Source: Mactromeris polynyma
Taxonomy: Eukaryota; Mollusca; Bivalvia; Venerida; Mactridae
Length of the DNA stretch: 64,000 nt
NCBI GenBank assembly: GCA_032209605.1
Contig: JASFXZ010000010.1
Span: forward strand, 7,895,385 to 7,959,384
Direction of reading: 5' to 3'
The translations under genes and the position numbers were made by a program. Under the pieces are notes generated by a model. It worked only from the letters and a program-made list of their open reading frames with translations, was not told the origin of the DNA and did no database searches. Shown piece by piece: positions 12,470 through 25,033 of this stretch; position 1 is the first letter of the stretch; the number at the start of each line of letters is the position of its first letter.

Positions 12470-12640
12470 TACAGTAAAACCTCAATAATAAGACCACTCT
12501 TGGGACCCTTGAAAACTGGTCTTCTTATTGAGTAGGTTCTCTTCATATTGAGGTAGAATAAAAAGCAAAACCGTGAAAATGGACTTGAAAAATGTGTTCT
12601 TAATTTTGAGGTGGTTTAATTTAAGTGAGGTTTTACTGAG
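12470..12640. mobile_element. MITE of the TACAGTAAAACCTC family, second copy
   Basis: It starts 'tacagtaaaacctcaataat' and ends 'gtgaggttttactg'. The interior matches the 11,658 copy in order and wording ('gtgaaaatggacttgaaa'). Confidence 0.75.
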
Positions 12641-12945
12641 ATTGTTCAAATTATGTCCCCTTGGGGCAATATTGCCCTGGGGGTCACATGTTTTCTACAG
12701 ACTTATATAGGGCTATTTTCAAAAATGTTATTCTCCAAAACCGCACAGCCCAGGGTTGTAATAATTGGTATGTAGCATTGTTTAGTGGTCTCTAACCAAG
12801 ATTGTTCAAGTTATGCCTCTGGTGTTCAAAACCCCCAAGGGGGCACGTTTTCTATAGCGTTATTTAGGAACATTATCTAAGGTCCATGTGCACAATGTAG
12901 CCAGTAGGTCGTCAGGCCATCATGGGTCTCTTGTTTTGATGTATA
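12641..12945 (+). repeat. Dispersed repeat ending 'gggtctcttgttt'
   Basis: It shares 'attgttcaa(g/a)ttatg', 'gggtcacatgttttct' and 'gtgcacaatgtag' with 15,740-16,230, and ends with the same 'tctcttgtt' wording as the 9.5-kb copy. Confidence 0.5.
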
Positions 12946-13024
12946 ATTTGTACATAAACTGCAATAAATTCATCTATAGAATAAATGAAAGCCTAGATAC
13001 ATTATACTTACACTAAAAAACTAA

Positions 13025-13098
13025 ATATGGATCGATTATTTCTAATTCGATTATCGATTATGAGTTTTCAAACCGATCCGATAATCGATTATGAAATT
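13025..13098. repeat. Cluster of ATCGATTA motifs
   Basis: Within about 75 bp the motif ATCGATTA or its near copies occur four times, some as the palindrome-like 'attatcgattat'. It may be a degenerate transposon terminus or a binding-site cluster; the sequence does not decide. Confidence 0.4.
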
Positions 13099-13239
13099 TG
13101 TCTCATTATCCATCACTGATGTCTACTGTAATTGAACAAATTTTGTTGGAGAGGTCTGCATGCCAAAATTGAGTTGGAAGGATATTTTTAGATTATTATT
13201 TACTGTAGATTGTGTAACAAATTTACTCTTTAATTTCAG

Positions 13240-13321
13240 GTCTGCATTCATTAATTGTTGGTGTATCTGCTGGTCATTGTTGAGAAACATGTCTGGTGTA
13301 GATCCTGGGATACATTTCATG
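13240..13321 (+). CDS. Candidate coding exon (82 nt), unassigned
   Basis: The acceptor 'ttactctttaatttcag' and the donor gtgagt are both good. One frame is open (phase 2 entry, phase 0 exit) and encodes 27 residues beginning SAFINCWCICWSLL. It joins in phase to the exons at 17,678 and 19,476, but no upstream exon found here supplies phase 2 without a stop. It could be an untranslated exon, an alternative isoform or chance. Confidence 0.22.
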
Positions 13322-13630
13322 GTGAGTTAAATAAAACGGTCACAGAATTCTACATAATTATAAACAACAAATACTGATGAAAGAGCTAACCCACCAGCAT
13401 TGATACTGATGTCTTATATAGTTTGTAAAGATTAAAATGATATTTTGAGTACTTTCTATGAAATCATTACAGAATTGACCAATAATGTCTGTGGTAACAT
13501 TTTTTTTCATTTGCTGCCTGTCCTTCAGAGATGTGTGCTTAAGTTTCAGTTTCTCCGAGATAATGTCAAAAAACTGATTGGTTAGCTCTGTTAGTCAGTA
13601 TTTATTGTGGTGATTCTGCTGATAGATAAA

Positions 13631-13719
13631 TTGAGGGATGAAAGCAATACTCAGTCTATAACATTCTATATTGCATATAGATGTAGCAGCAGACAGACTT
13701 TTTCACTTTCACCCCTCAA
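13631..13719. mobile_element. Short palindromic MITE (TGAGGG termini), second copy
   Basis: The ends 'ttgagggatgaaagcaatac' and 'tttcactttcacccctcaa' are inverted repeats of each other and match the 5,411 element. Confidence 0.55.
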
Positions 13720-14210
13720 AATATTGTAATGAATCCAACTGAATAAATATTAGGCACTTGGCTATTGGCAACACCAAATATTACCTTAACTTAAAATCTA
13801 AATGTAAGGTTAAAATCCTATTTTATTTTGAGCTTAGTTCATTTCGATAACATCAATGTGATTAGGTGCTTGAAAATTAATTTTGTCTTCAGCGAGTGCT
13901 TATAAAAATGTATATTGAGGTACATTATGGGGTATATAATACAGGCAATATATGTGCGAGTGAAATAAAAGAAATTTGATCTAAAGAAAGTATTTCGGTA
14001 ATATTTGGAAAGGAAAACATTTTAATTATTGATCTTCTATTCATGACTAAATCAGACTAAATATTTTATAAAACAAAATAATACATGTGTAATTATTAGA
14101 TCGAGACTAGATCTATGCAGATTTGGAATTCAAAGCTAAAACTTAAAAAACCTTGCTCGTTGTACATAGTTCTACTGAAAAATTGGATTTGCAGTATTAT
14201 AAATTCATTA

Positions 14211-14338
14211 TACAGGTTGTTGACAGGGTATTTGGGGGAATATAACCTACCTGTGATTCATATAACCCTTGGCTAACACCTAGGGTTATATGGCACACAG
14301 TCAGGTTATATTCCCTATATACCTGACTAACAACCTAT
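14211..14338. mobile_element. Fold-back element with about 57-bp arms
   Basis: The left arm 'caggttgttgacagggtatt' and the reverse complement of the right arm 'taggttgttagtcaggtata' align along about 57 bp, with a loop of about 10 bp ('ggctaacacct'). No coding sequence is present. Confidence 0.7.
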
Positions 14339-14566
14339 ATAAGATGATTTAGTTTCATTTGTCATATTCACACCAAACTTGGTGTATAGCAAAATCATGT
14401 GGAGAGCTCACCTGGGATTGCTTTAGGGGTCTGTTCGGTCCAAGGTCAGAATGAATGTTCGAATATAAGCATTTTAAAGAATTTGATTGGCTAATTAAAC
14501 AGGGCCAAAAAATGATATAGATTCGCAGCTGGAAATTCGGAAACGGCAGCCATTTTATTTTAAAGT

Positions 14567-14907
14567 CAGTATTTAAACGTTCATCGACAGTTTTTAGCAC
14601 GGAACTAATTCATAGTTTTAGCGTATACAGAAAAAAAACACGATTTGGAATCCTTTATTTATAAGTACATGAAGTTATTTAATAAAATTGTCAATAAATA
14701 AGTGATTTGACATTGGCCCTGTTATTTGTCCGAGGGCAGTCGTATTGGCACGAGGATACGACTGTCCCGAGGACAAATAACAGGGCCAATGTCAAATCAC
14801 TTATTTATTGACAATTTTATTAAATAACTTCATGTACTTATAAATAAAGGATTCAAAGTTTAAACACTAAATTTATTAATAATGTATTGACGAACGTTTA
14901 AATACTG
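14567..14907. mobile_element. Long fold-back (palindromic) DNA element
   Basis: The inner palindrome spans 14,648-14,854. Each arm is about 98 bp, and apart from a small difference near the loop ('gccctcgg' against 'gtcccgagg') the arms match exactly. The loop is only a few bases. Outer inverted repeats (cagtatttaaacgttc at 14,567 and its complement ending at 14,907) show the element is larger. It contains no open frame and is likely a MITE or fold-back transposon. Confidence 0.85.
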
Positions 14908-15155
14908 ATTTAATCACTTATTTATTAACATATAGTATCTAATAATTAAACAGCATTTATTACAGTCAGTTTAATTCTGTATCAATATGTACAATAAATA
15001 AGTTTAATAATGAAATTCAAAATATGATACAAGAATTCCATGATATTTAATAAATATGATTGTGAAAATACTAAGATAAAATTGTTTAGTATGTCGTAAT
15101 GCTTAGTAGTTTGATAAAAGCTTCAGTTGATAACATTAATGCATGTATTATCAAA

Positions 15156-15335
15156 TACAGTAAAACCTCGCTGAAAGACCACCGATATTTAGAGCACTTC
15201 AAAATTAAGAACACAATATGCAAGTCCATTTTCACTGTTTTCCTCCTTATTCAATCTCGATATTAAGACCATATCAATAACAAGACCAGTTTTCAAGGGT
15301 TCTAAATGTGGTCTCATTTTTGAGATTTTACTGTA
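15156..15335. mobile_element. MITE of the TACAGTAAAACCTC family, third copy
   Basis: It starts 'tacagtaaaacctcgctgaa' and ends 'tgagattttactgta'. The interior ('caagtccattttcactgttt') is the reverse complement of wording in the 11,658 and 12,470 copies, so it is inserted in the opposite orientation. Confidence 0.75.
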
Positions 15336-15739
15336 TATAGGTTTAAGTCTCGTTTTCTTCATTATCAAACTGTCTACCTGTAGAGTTGTACCTGGGACAG
15401 ATGGTGTTGCCAATTAAGTGCTGAGTATGCTTAGAGTCCATCTGTATAAGGCTTATATCATTTATTCACCTGTCACATTCCAATGTGATGTTTTTATACC
15501 TCAAAACCATGGCAATCTTTACAGTGAGTGGCTACTACATTGTAAAATTAGACATACCGGTAACTTTTCTCTCCTCAAAAGCAGATATAATTTTTGTGTA
15601 GAAACCCAGGAAATTCTTTTTTGTTGTTGCTTACTTTGAAAGAATATTTTACAAAGTTTAGTCATGCAAAGGGGAAATTGATGTTTCCATCAGAATATTC
15701 TCTAAGTATTAGAATGTTGTTGGGCAGGCAGGTAATTGG

Positions 15740-16230
15740 GCTGGTGGTCATCTCGAGTTTCATTTATCATATTCTCATCAAACTTGGTACATAGTAAGAA
15801 CATGTGATTGGTTTTGGGGCCGTTCTGTCCAATGTCACTGTTACTAAAAATAGCAAATAGGTTTCCACTCAATATCTCCAATTTTGCTGATCCATACTGT
15901 GTCATTATTGGTTTCGGCTTTGCATATTTTCATGCCCTGACCTACTTATGAACTGTCAATTTCAAGTGTTGCCTATGCATTTATGCTTAGATCAGGGTTT
16001 TAGCATCCCCTGCAAAATAGAGGCTTTCCTAACCCATGGGTATTCTGTAAAGAATGTTAGTGGTATTGCCACATTTCTTGTTTTATTGGGTCACATGTTT
16101 TCTGTATAGTCGGAAGGGAATAACTTCATAAATGGTCTTGTCCAGAACTAACTTTCAACTAAGCTTATTGAAGTTCTATGTGCACAATGTAGCTCATAGA
16201 GCCCCCTGGCTTTTTGGGTCTCTTGTTGTA
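15740..16230 (+). repeat. Dispersed repeat ending 'gggtctcttgttg'
   Basis: It shares 'tttcattt(a/g)tcatattc' and 'caccaaacttggt'-like wording with 14,350-14,440, and its end matches the 12.6-kb copy. The short open frames inside it have no support. Confidence 0.5.
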
Positions 16231-17108
16231 AATTCAAAATTTTAAATCGGTAAAATCAACAAATAGTTGAATTTAGATATTTTGGAAACAAGAAGAAATG
16301 TTTTGTAAAACATCATATTTTTTCATTTCATTCAGTTTTTTATTTCAAATATATTGACAAGATTCAAACAAATACCAAGGTTAAAAGATAATATTTAAGT
16401 ATAATATTAAATTGGTACAGTGCATGACAACATAGGGTCTGTATACAGACTATAATTGGTATTGCTATAAAAAGAAAAGTAGATATCCGATTTTAATATA
16501 GGAGCTATTGAATGAAAATAGATGAATATATCTGTTAGAAATAGTATAAATCAGAAAATTGATGTTTGGTCACTAATGCAAGGTTTGTCATGGAACATCT
16601 CATATATTTAATCAATTAGTTGCAACCTATACACATTTTTAAAAGCGTTTTCATGGTTTTAATACATCACAAGCATTTCCTAATTGGAAACCCTCTAACT
16701 TAATCTGTATGAAAATTAGTGCTTTGCCGAAACAACACCAGAGCATATCAGATCAAATTTTTGATCGATATAGCATTATAATGTAGAAAATTTAAAATTG
16801 AATTGAATTTCCCGCGGGTTTAAAACAAGCACAAAAAGGGCCAATTTCACAACATTATAGGAATTCACTGTAAAAGTTGTACCGGCTATGAGAAGAGAAA
16901 AATTATACCTGTTTTACAATGGTATAGGCATTTACTGTAAAGATTGATTTGGTTTCTTGAGGATATAGGATTGGTTTTGTTGAAATCTCTTTATACATGT
17001 ATACATGTATATATATATGACAGAGATAAGTGTGGGGTATACATGAAGCTTTGACCACTCATAGTGTAGGTTTCAGTGACTGCAAGGTCAAGACACCGCT
17101 TGTTGTAA
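16231..17108. other. No gene seen
   Basis: AT-rich sequence with a short TA/CA-rich simple repeat near 17,000 and no supported exon. Confidence 0.45.
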
Positions 17109-17589
17109 TAGGGGTGTCACGATATACTGGTATATCTGTATACATTGTATTGCAATAAGCAGCCAAACTGAATTGTACCATGATATGTGATAAACGTACC
17201 AGTGGCGTATGAAATTTGCTTTTTCGCTTTCAGTCAGATACTACTGGCTAAATACTTAAGTATTGAAAATCTAATAAATATTTTGTATCAGTAATAACCT
17301 GAAATGAGAGTGATACACTACTGTTAAGTTTCTAGTCATGAAAAACTCCTATTCAATCAAAAATTTAAATGATATTTATAATTGTTTTGTTCTGGTTTAT
17401 GCATATTTATTTTTGAATTTATTTAATGCATTTGAAGAGCTAGAAGTTGAATAAAATTGTTAAAGTAAGAAAAAAATCTACAGTCATAGATGAGGTTAAT
17501 GAAATAATATATTGTGGTACATATTGCAATGCACTGCTAAAGTATTGCAATATATCATGGTACACTATAGATATAAGATGACACCCCTA
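17109..17589. mobile_element. hAT-like non-autonomous DNA transposon
   Basis: It begins TAGGGGTGTCACGATA and ends with the complement of TAGGGGTGTCA, the typical terminus of many hAT MITEs. Inside, the subterminal text 'gcaatatatcatggtac' mirrors 'gtaccatgatatgtg' at the left. Clear 8-bp target duplications are not visible, so it is old. Confidence 0.7.
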
Positions 17590-17677
17590 TAAAAAGTTTT
17601 ATATGAAGTGGTTCAGTAAAGTTTCAAACTTTTATTTTAGTTGGCACAAATTTATTTATCTGTGATTTCTTTTTCAG

Positions 17678-17770
17678 GATCAAAAGACAATGATGATCCA
17701 TGTAGTGTTACATAAAGCCATGTATGTGTTCTTGGTTGTGTTGTTGCTGCATGTTGATTTACTGAATAAG
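17678..17770 (+). CDS. Candidate coding exon (93 nt) with a hydrophobic segment
   Basis: The acceptor 'gatttctttttcag' and the donor gtaata are good. Frame 0 is open for 31 codons and includes MMIHVVLHKAMYVFLVVLLL, which could be a signal peptide or membrane segment starting at an internal ATG. It ends in phase 0 and reads directly into the exon at 19,476. I do not recognise the product. Confidence 0.3.
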
Positions 17771-18387
17771 GTAATATAAAATATTGAACAAAATGTCAAA
17801 TAATTGATTAAAGGGAGACAACTTGCATTCAGTTCAAGATCATTCAAGAACAGGCTAGGAGTATCAAATTTGTGACAAATAATAGTGAAATATTTCAAAT
17901 GAACACCTTTGTCTGAGGTTATAAAACTTGAGATTGATTTCAAATCTTGTTTTGTGTGTTTTCTAAGATTAATTCTGTTGTTTTATAATTGATCATACAG
18001 TAATTGCCATATAACATAAATAATTAACCTAAAAAGTTACTGAAACATTTAACAAAATATCTATTTGACAAAATAAGTTGTGACTGAAAAGAAGCTTTGA
18101 GTACAACAACTGATCTCAAGTTTATAATCTCTGGCCATGGGCATTGATGAATTGCAGATTCACACTCAAATTAAAGCAAAAGCTAAAAATACAGAAATAA
18201 GTTTATTATCAGAATTTTTTCTTGTACAAAATGATGGGGAAAAATAATAATAGAGAAAATTAACACAAAATTTGATAAATTCTTTGCCACTGAGATTACA
18301 GTAAAAAATAACTGGGGCTTGTTGATTAATTAACCAAAATATTGACTGACTTACTTTAAAAAGTAAATACATGTAGTAGAATAATTA

Positions 18388-18480
18388 GGGATGGGAATAA
18401 TCAGTTATTTTGTAAACTAGTTAACCGGAAAATCTACCAAACGGTTTATCGAACGAGAATACAAACATTTATTGCATTAG
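18388..18480. repeat. Possible hAT-type 5' terminus, unmatched
   Basis: 'ttagggatgggaataatcag' resembles hAT termini, but I find no matching right end nearby. Confidence 0.25.
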
Positions 18481-19475
18481 AAGATTAACACACAGTTGGT
18501 ACATATACTGACATTTGCAATTACGCGTAATCAAGTAGTCATTCTTGATGAGTTCTTTTGTAAATGTCCTTTGAATTCAGTCTGTGTATACACTAATGCC
18601 ATTGACATGGTCAGAGGTAATGTACAATGTATATTGATGATTTGCCATCACTTTTATAACTTAAATTATTAACATACAGAAATGTATTCTCTATAAAATA
18701 GTTATAGTAAAAAAGTAGCTGAAAATTATCTCAAGATGTCACACACACCGTATATACCATGTACTGAACTAACAACAACCATATCAGCGTCATTTGAATA
18801 ACCGTTTTTGAGGTTTCTTCGTTGGCATAGTGGGTATGGTTGCAGTTTCTTCAGTGCTAGGTGCTGACGTCATAGGGGTCATAGGTTTGAACCCCTTTGG
18901 GTTCACTAATGAATTTCAAAAATTTATTTGAAAGATATTCATTAAAGTCAAGTCTGTCAGTTAGACATTTAAGTAGCTAAATATTATCACCCAACTATAG
19001 TTGTTTTGATGAAAAATGTTGGATTTTGTCTTGAATGATAATTGTACTATGTTGTTTCTTGCATTTTAATAAGCAGACATATTTTCCCATCATGCCTTAG
19101 CATCAGCAATGACTTGGCTCACTTTGCTTTTCTCATGATACTTATACACTTAGCAATTAAATACAGCTATAGTAATTTACAGTATGACCTCATTCATTCA
19201 AATTCATCGGGTTCAAAATTTTAAGTAATACTTGGTTTCAAATAGCCCATTTCAATTTGACGCGCATAAGAAGATACATTAGGACCTGATATTTATTTCC
19301 GATTATACCTAGTATTTAGACAGAAGGTTGTCGAATAAACAAGGTCCTAACCCTAACCCACTTTGTTATTTGAGGATATTTTCGATATAGCTGTGTTAAT
19401 TGTGACAAAATTGAGACATGAAAGTGGACTAATTTTGATAAAAAAGTTTTAAGAACATACTTTTTTATATTTCAG

Positions 19476-19580
19476 GTATGGAATGAATCTCATCAAACAA
19501 CTTCATCAAATTGGTGCATTTGTCCCGTCAATGAATGGTTGTCCAGAATGAATGGTTTATTTTTGAACGTTATTAAATAA
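19476..19580 (+). CDS. Candidate terminal coding exon, unassigned
   Basis: After the acceptor 'ttttttatatttcag' a phase 0 frame of 34 codons begins VWNESHQTTSSNWC and ends at TAA (19,578-19,580). With the exon at 17,678 it would give a 62-residue product starting with a hydrophobic segment and carrying a CIC motif. No canonical AATAAA was found close by. Treat as tentative. Confidence 0.28.
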   Translation, partial: VWNESHQTTSSNWCICPVNEWLSRMNGLFLNVIK

Positions 19581-20151
19581 CAAAAAGTGACATATTAGAC
19601 ATGAATGATATGTTTCAACATGGACCAGAAGACTTTTGTGTTAGAAAATAGACAATTTATGTACTTTCCATTGTGAAATCTTGTATATTATGTTTGTTTT
19701 GTCCATAAAGGACCATGGTCCGTAGAAGTGACCAGATATAATTTGTTGCATCTTGTTGGTCTTACTTATTGCTATCTACTTACTATAACCACCCACTGAC
19801 ATCCATGACTGATCTATTCTCTTAACTGCTCCACCATCTTTGGGTTTTAGTTCACAGTTTTGATAGATCAAATACAAACCATTAATTGGTTTCTTCATCA
19901 TAAGATGAAGAGTTTTTCCCGATCACATGGCTTATTCTATGATTGAAAGTATTGACCCACAGTTGATGACAGCGGTTAAGTATGATAGTCAGTTGCAAGT
20001 TACAAAAGACTACCAAGGCCTGCCATTGATTAAATGAAGCAGCCATTGGATAATAGATGGATTGTCAAGTATTGGTGGCCAAGTAGGGCTAGACATGTGT
20101 CCCCAGTTGGCAAACTCACCTATGAAGTTCTGCCACATCTTAAGCAGGGTA
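19581..20151. other. No gene seen; left flank of the satellite
   Basis: Single-copy-looking sequence up to the point where satellite wording begins ('gaagggaggctactcttgtt'). Confidence 0.5.
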
Positions 20152-21434
20152 GAAGGGAGGCTACTCTTGTTTAGAATGGTCGCCAAGCAAGGTCGCTATT
20201 ATGAATGAGAATAATGTCCCTTTTTTACAAAATGGCTGCAATTTTAGACATGATTTATGTCCCCTGATGTCAAAATGGCTGCCATTTTCGCGGAATATCA
20301 ACCATTTTGAAATCAGGGGAAGTAACTCATGCTGTAAATTTCATCCATTTTAAAAGAAGGGAGGCTACTCTTGTTTTGAATGGTCGCCTGAAAAAAGGTC
20401 CAGTTATGCCCCCTGCTTAAAATGGCCGCTATTATGAATGAGAGTAATGTCCCTTTATTACAAAATGGATGCAATTTTAGACATGATTTATGTCCCCTGA
20501 TATCAAGATGGCTGCCATTTTCGCGGAATATCAACCATTTTGAAATCAGGGGAAGTAACCCATGCTGTAAATTTCCGCCATTTTGAAAGAAGGGAGGCTA
20601 CTCTTGTTTCGAATGGTCGCCTAAAAGGTACAGTGCTTAAAATGGCCGTTATTATGAATGAGAGTAATGTCCCTTTATTACAAAATGGATGCAATTTTAG
20701 ACATGATTTATGTCCCCTGATGTCAAAATGGCTGCCATTTTCGCGGAATATCAACCATTTTGAAATCGGGGGAAGTAACCCATGCTGTAAATTTCCGCCA
20801 TTTTGAAAGAAGGGAGGCTACTCTTGTTTTGAATGGTCGCCTGAAAGGTTCAGTTATGCCCCCTGCTTAAAATGGCCGCTATTATGAATGAGAGTAATGT
20901 CCCTTTATTACAAAATGGATGCAATTTTAGACATGATTTATGTCCCCTGATGTCAAAATGGCTGCCATTTTCGCGGAATATCAACCATTTTGAAATCAGG
21001 GGAAGTAACCCATGCTGTAAATTTCTGCCATTTTGAAAGAAGGGAGGCTACTCTTGTTTCGAATGGTCGCCTGAAAGGTACAGTGCTTAAAATGGCCGCT
21101 ATTATGAATGAGAGTAATGTCCCTTTATTACAAAAAGGATGCAATTTTAGACATGATTTATGTCCCCTGATGTCAAAATGGCTGCCATTTTCGCGGAATA
21201 TCAACCATTTTGAAATCAGGGGAAGTAACCCATGCTGTAAATTGCCGCCATTTTGAAAGAAGGAAGGCTACTCTTGTTTTGAATGGTCGCCTGAAAGGTA
21301 CAGTTATGCCCCCTGCTGAAAATGGCCGCTATTATGAATGAGAGTAATGTCCCTTTATTACAAAATGGTTGTAATTTTAGACATGATTTATGTCCCCTGA
21401 TGTCAAAATGGCTGCCATTTTCGCGGAATATCAA

Positions 21435-24400
21435 CCATTTTGAAATCAGGGGAAGTAACCCATGCTGTAAATATCCGCCATTTTGAAAGAAGGGAGGCTA
21501 CTCTTGTTTTGAATGGTCGCCTGAAAGGTACAGTTATGCCCCTGCTTAAAATGGCCGCTATTATGAATGAGAGTAATGTCCCTTTATTACAAAATGGATG
21601 CAATTTTAGACATGATTTATGTCCCCTGATGTCAAAATGGCTGCCATTTTCGCGGAATATCAACCATTTTGAAATCAGGGGAAGTAACCCATGCTGTAAA
21701 TTTCCGCCATTTTGAAAGAAGGGAGGCTACTCTTGTTTCGAATGGTAGCCTAAAAGGTACAGTGCTTAAAATGGCCGCTATTATGAATGAGAGTAATGTC
21801 CCTTTATTACAAAATGGATGCAATTTTAGACATGATTTATGTCCCCTGATGTCAAAATGGCTGCCATTTTCGCGGAATATCAACCATTTTGAAATCGGGG
21901 GAAGTAACCCATGCTGTAAATTTCCGCCATTTTGAAAGAAGGGAGGCTACTCTTGTTTTGAATGGTCGCCTGAAAGGTTCAGTTATGCCCCCTGCTTAAA
22001 ATGGCCGCTATTATGAATGAGAGTAATGTCCCTTTATTACAAAATGGATGCAATTTTAGACATGATTTATGTCCCCTGATGTCAAAATGGCTGCCATATT
22101 CGCGGAATATCAACCATTTTGAAATCAGGGGAAGTAACCCATGCTGTAAATTGCCGCCATTTTGAAAGAAGGAAGACTACTCTTGTTTTGAATGGTCGCC
22201 TGAAAGGTACAGTTATGCCCCCTGCTTAAAATGGCCGCTATTATGAATGAGAGTAATGTCCCTTTATTACAAAATGGTTGTAATTTTAGACATGATTTAT
22301 GTCCCCTGATGTCAAAATGGCTGCCATTTTCGCGGAATATCAACCATTTTGAAATCAGGGGAAGTAACCCATGCTGTAAATATCCGCCATTTTGAAAGAA
22401 GGGAGGCTACTCTTGTTTTGAATGGTCGCCTGAAAGGTACACAGTTATGCCCCCTGCTTAAAATGGCCGCTATTATGAATGAGAGTAATGTCCCTTTATT
22501 ACAAAATGGATGCAATTTTAGACATGATTTATGTCCCCTGATGTCAAAATGGCTGCCATTTTCGCGGAATATCAACCATTTTGAAATCAGGGGAAGTAAC
22601 TCATGCTGTAAATTTCATCCATTTTGAAAGAAGGGAGGCTACTCTTGTTTTGAATGGTCGCCTGAAAGGTACAGTTATGCCCCCTGCTTAAAATGGCCGC
22701 TATTATGAATGAGAGTAATGTCCCTTTATTACAAAATGGTTGTAATTTTAGACATGATTTATGTCCCCTGATGTCAAAATGGCTGCCATTTTCGCGGAAT
22801 ATCAACCATTTTGAAATCAGGGGAAGTAACCCATGCTGTAAATATCCGCCATTTTGAAAGAAGGGAGGCTACTCTTGTTTTGAATGGTCGCCTGAAAGGT
22901 ACAGTTATGCCCCCTGCTTAAAATGGCCGCTATTATGAATGAGAGTAATGTCCCTTTATTACAAAATGGATGCAATTTTAGACATGATTTATGTCCCCTG
23001 ATGTCAAAATGGCTGCCATTTTCGAGGAATATCAACCATTTTGAAATCAGGGGAAGTAACCCATGCTGTAAATTTCCGCCATTTTGAAAGAAGGGAGGCT
23101 ACTCTTGTTTCGAATGGTCGCCTAAAAGGTACAGTGCTTAAAATGGCCGCTATTATGAATGAGAGTAATGTCCCTTTATTACAAAATGGATGCAATTTTA
23201 GACATGATTTATGTCCCCTGATGTCAAAATGGCTGCCATTTTCGCGGAATATCAACCACTTTGAAATCAGGGGAAGTAACCCATGTTGTAAATTTCCGCC
23301 ATTTTGAAAGAAGGGAGGCTACTCTTGTTTTGAATGGTCGCCTGAAAGGTTCAGTTATGCCCCCTGCTTAAAATGGCCGCTATTATGAATGAGAGTAATG
23401 TCCCTTTATTACAAAATGGTTGTAATTTTAGACATGATTTATGTCCCCTGATGTCAAAATGGCTGCCATTTTCGCGGAATATCAACCATTTTGAAATCAG
23501 GGGAAGTAACCCATGCTGTAAATATCCGCCATTTTGAAAGAAGGGAGGCTACTCTTGTTTTGAATGGTCGCCTGAAAGGTACAGTTATGCCCCTGCTTAA
23601 AATGGCCGCTATTATGAATGAGAGTAATGTCCCTTTATTACAAAATGGATGCAATTTTAGACATGATTTATGTCCCCTGATGTCAAAATGGCTGCCATTT
23701 TCGCGGAATATCAACCATTTTGAAATCAGGGGAAGTAACCCATGCTGTAAATTTCCGCCATTTTGAAAGAAGGGAGGCTACTCTTGTTTCGAATGGTAGC
23801 CTAAAAGGTACAGTGCTTAAAATGGCCGCTATTATGAATGAGAGTAATGTCCCTTTATTACAAAATGGATGCAATTTTAGACATGATTTATGTCCCCTGA
23901 TGTCAAAATGGCTGCCATTTTCGCGGAATATCAACCATTTTGAAATCGGGGGAAGTAACCCATGCTGTAAATTTCCGCCATTTTGAAAGAAGGGAGGCTA
24001 CTCTTGTTTTGAATGGTCGCCTGAAAGGTTCAGTTATGCCCCCTGCTTAAAATGGCCGCTATTATGAATGAGAGTAATGTCCCTTTATTACAAAATGGAT
24101 GCAATTTTAGACATGATTTATGTCCCCTGATGTCAAAATGGCTGCCATATTCGCGGAATATCAACCATTTTGAAATCAGGGGAAGTAACCCATGCTGTAA
24201 ATTGCCGCCATTTTGAAAGAAGGAAGACTACTCTTGTTTTGAATGGTCGCCTGAAAGGTACAGTTATGCCCCCTGCTTAAAATGGCCGCTATTATGAATG
24301 AGAGTAATGTCCCTTTATTACAAAATGGTTGTAATTTTAGACATGATTTATGTCCCCTGATGTCAAAATGGCTGCCATTTTCGCGGAATATCAACCATTT

Positions 24401-25033
24401 TGAAATCAGGGGAAGTAACCCATGCTGTAAATATCCGCCATTTTGAAAGAAGGGAGGCTACTCTTGTTTTGAATGGTCGCCTGAAAGGTACACAGTTATG
24501 CCCCCTGCTTAAAATGGCCGCTATTATGAATGAGAGTAATGTCCCTTTATTACAAAATGGATGCAATTTTAGACATGATTTATGTCCCCTGATGTCAAAA
24601 TGGCTGCCATTTTCGAGGAATATCAACCATTTTGAAATCAGGGGAAGTAACCCATGCTGTAAATTTCCGCCATTTTGAAAGAAGGGAGGCTACTCTTGTT
24701 TCGAATGGTCGCCTAAAAGGTACAGTGCTTAAAATGGCCGCTATTATGGACATGATTTATGTCCCCTGATGTCAAAATGGCTGCCATTTTCGCGGAATAT
24801 CAACCACTTTGAAATCAGGGGAAGTAACCCATGTTGTAAATTTCCGCCATTTTGAAAGAAGGGAGGCTACTCTTGTTTTGAATGGTCGCCTGAAAGGTTC
24901 AGTTATGCCCCCTGCTTAAAATGGCCGCTATTATGAATGAGAGTAATGTCCCTTTATTACAAAATGGATGCAATTTTAGACATGATTTATGTCCCCTGAT
25001 GTCAAAATGGCTGCCATTTTCGCGGAATATCAA
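21435..25033. repeat. Higher-order duplication, 2,051-bp period (second copy shortened)
   Basis: Unit spacings 229, 220, 230, 230, 232 follow both 21,434 and 23,485, and private variants recur 2,051 bp apart (a missing C in 'ttatgcccctgc' at 21,535 and 23,586; 'gccatattcgcgg' at 22,094 and 24,145; 'ggaagactac' at 22,171 and 24,222). The second copy has lost two units: its 'cgaggaatatc' variant at 24,615 matches 23,024. It also lost 43 bp near 24,750. Confidence 0.85.

Noticed and set aside
19343..19360. 'cctaaccctaaccca' resembling telomere repeats
   Set aside because: Only about two and a half repeats in single-copy-like sequence; too short to mean anything.
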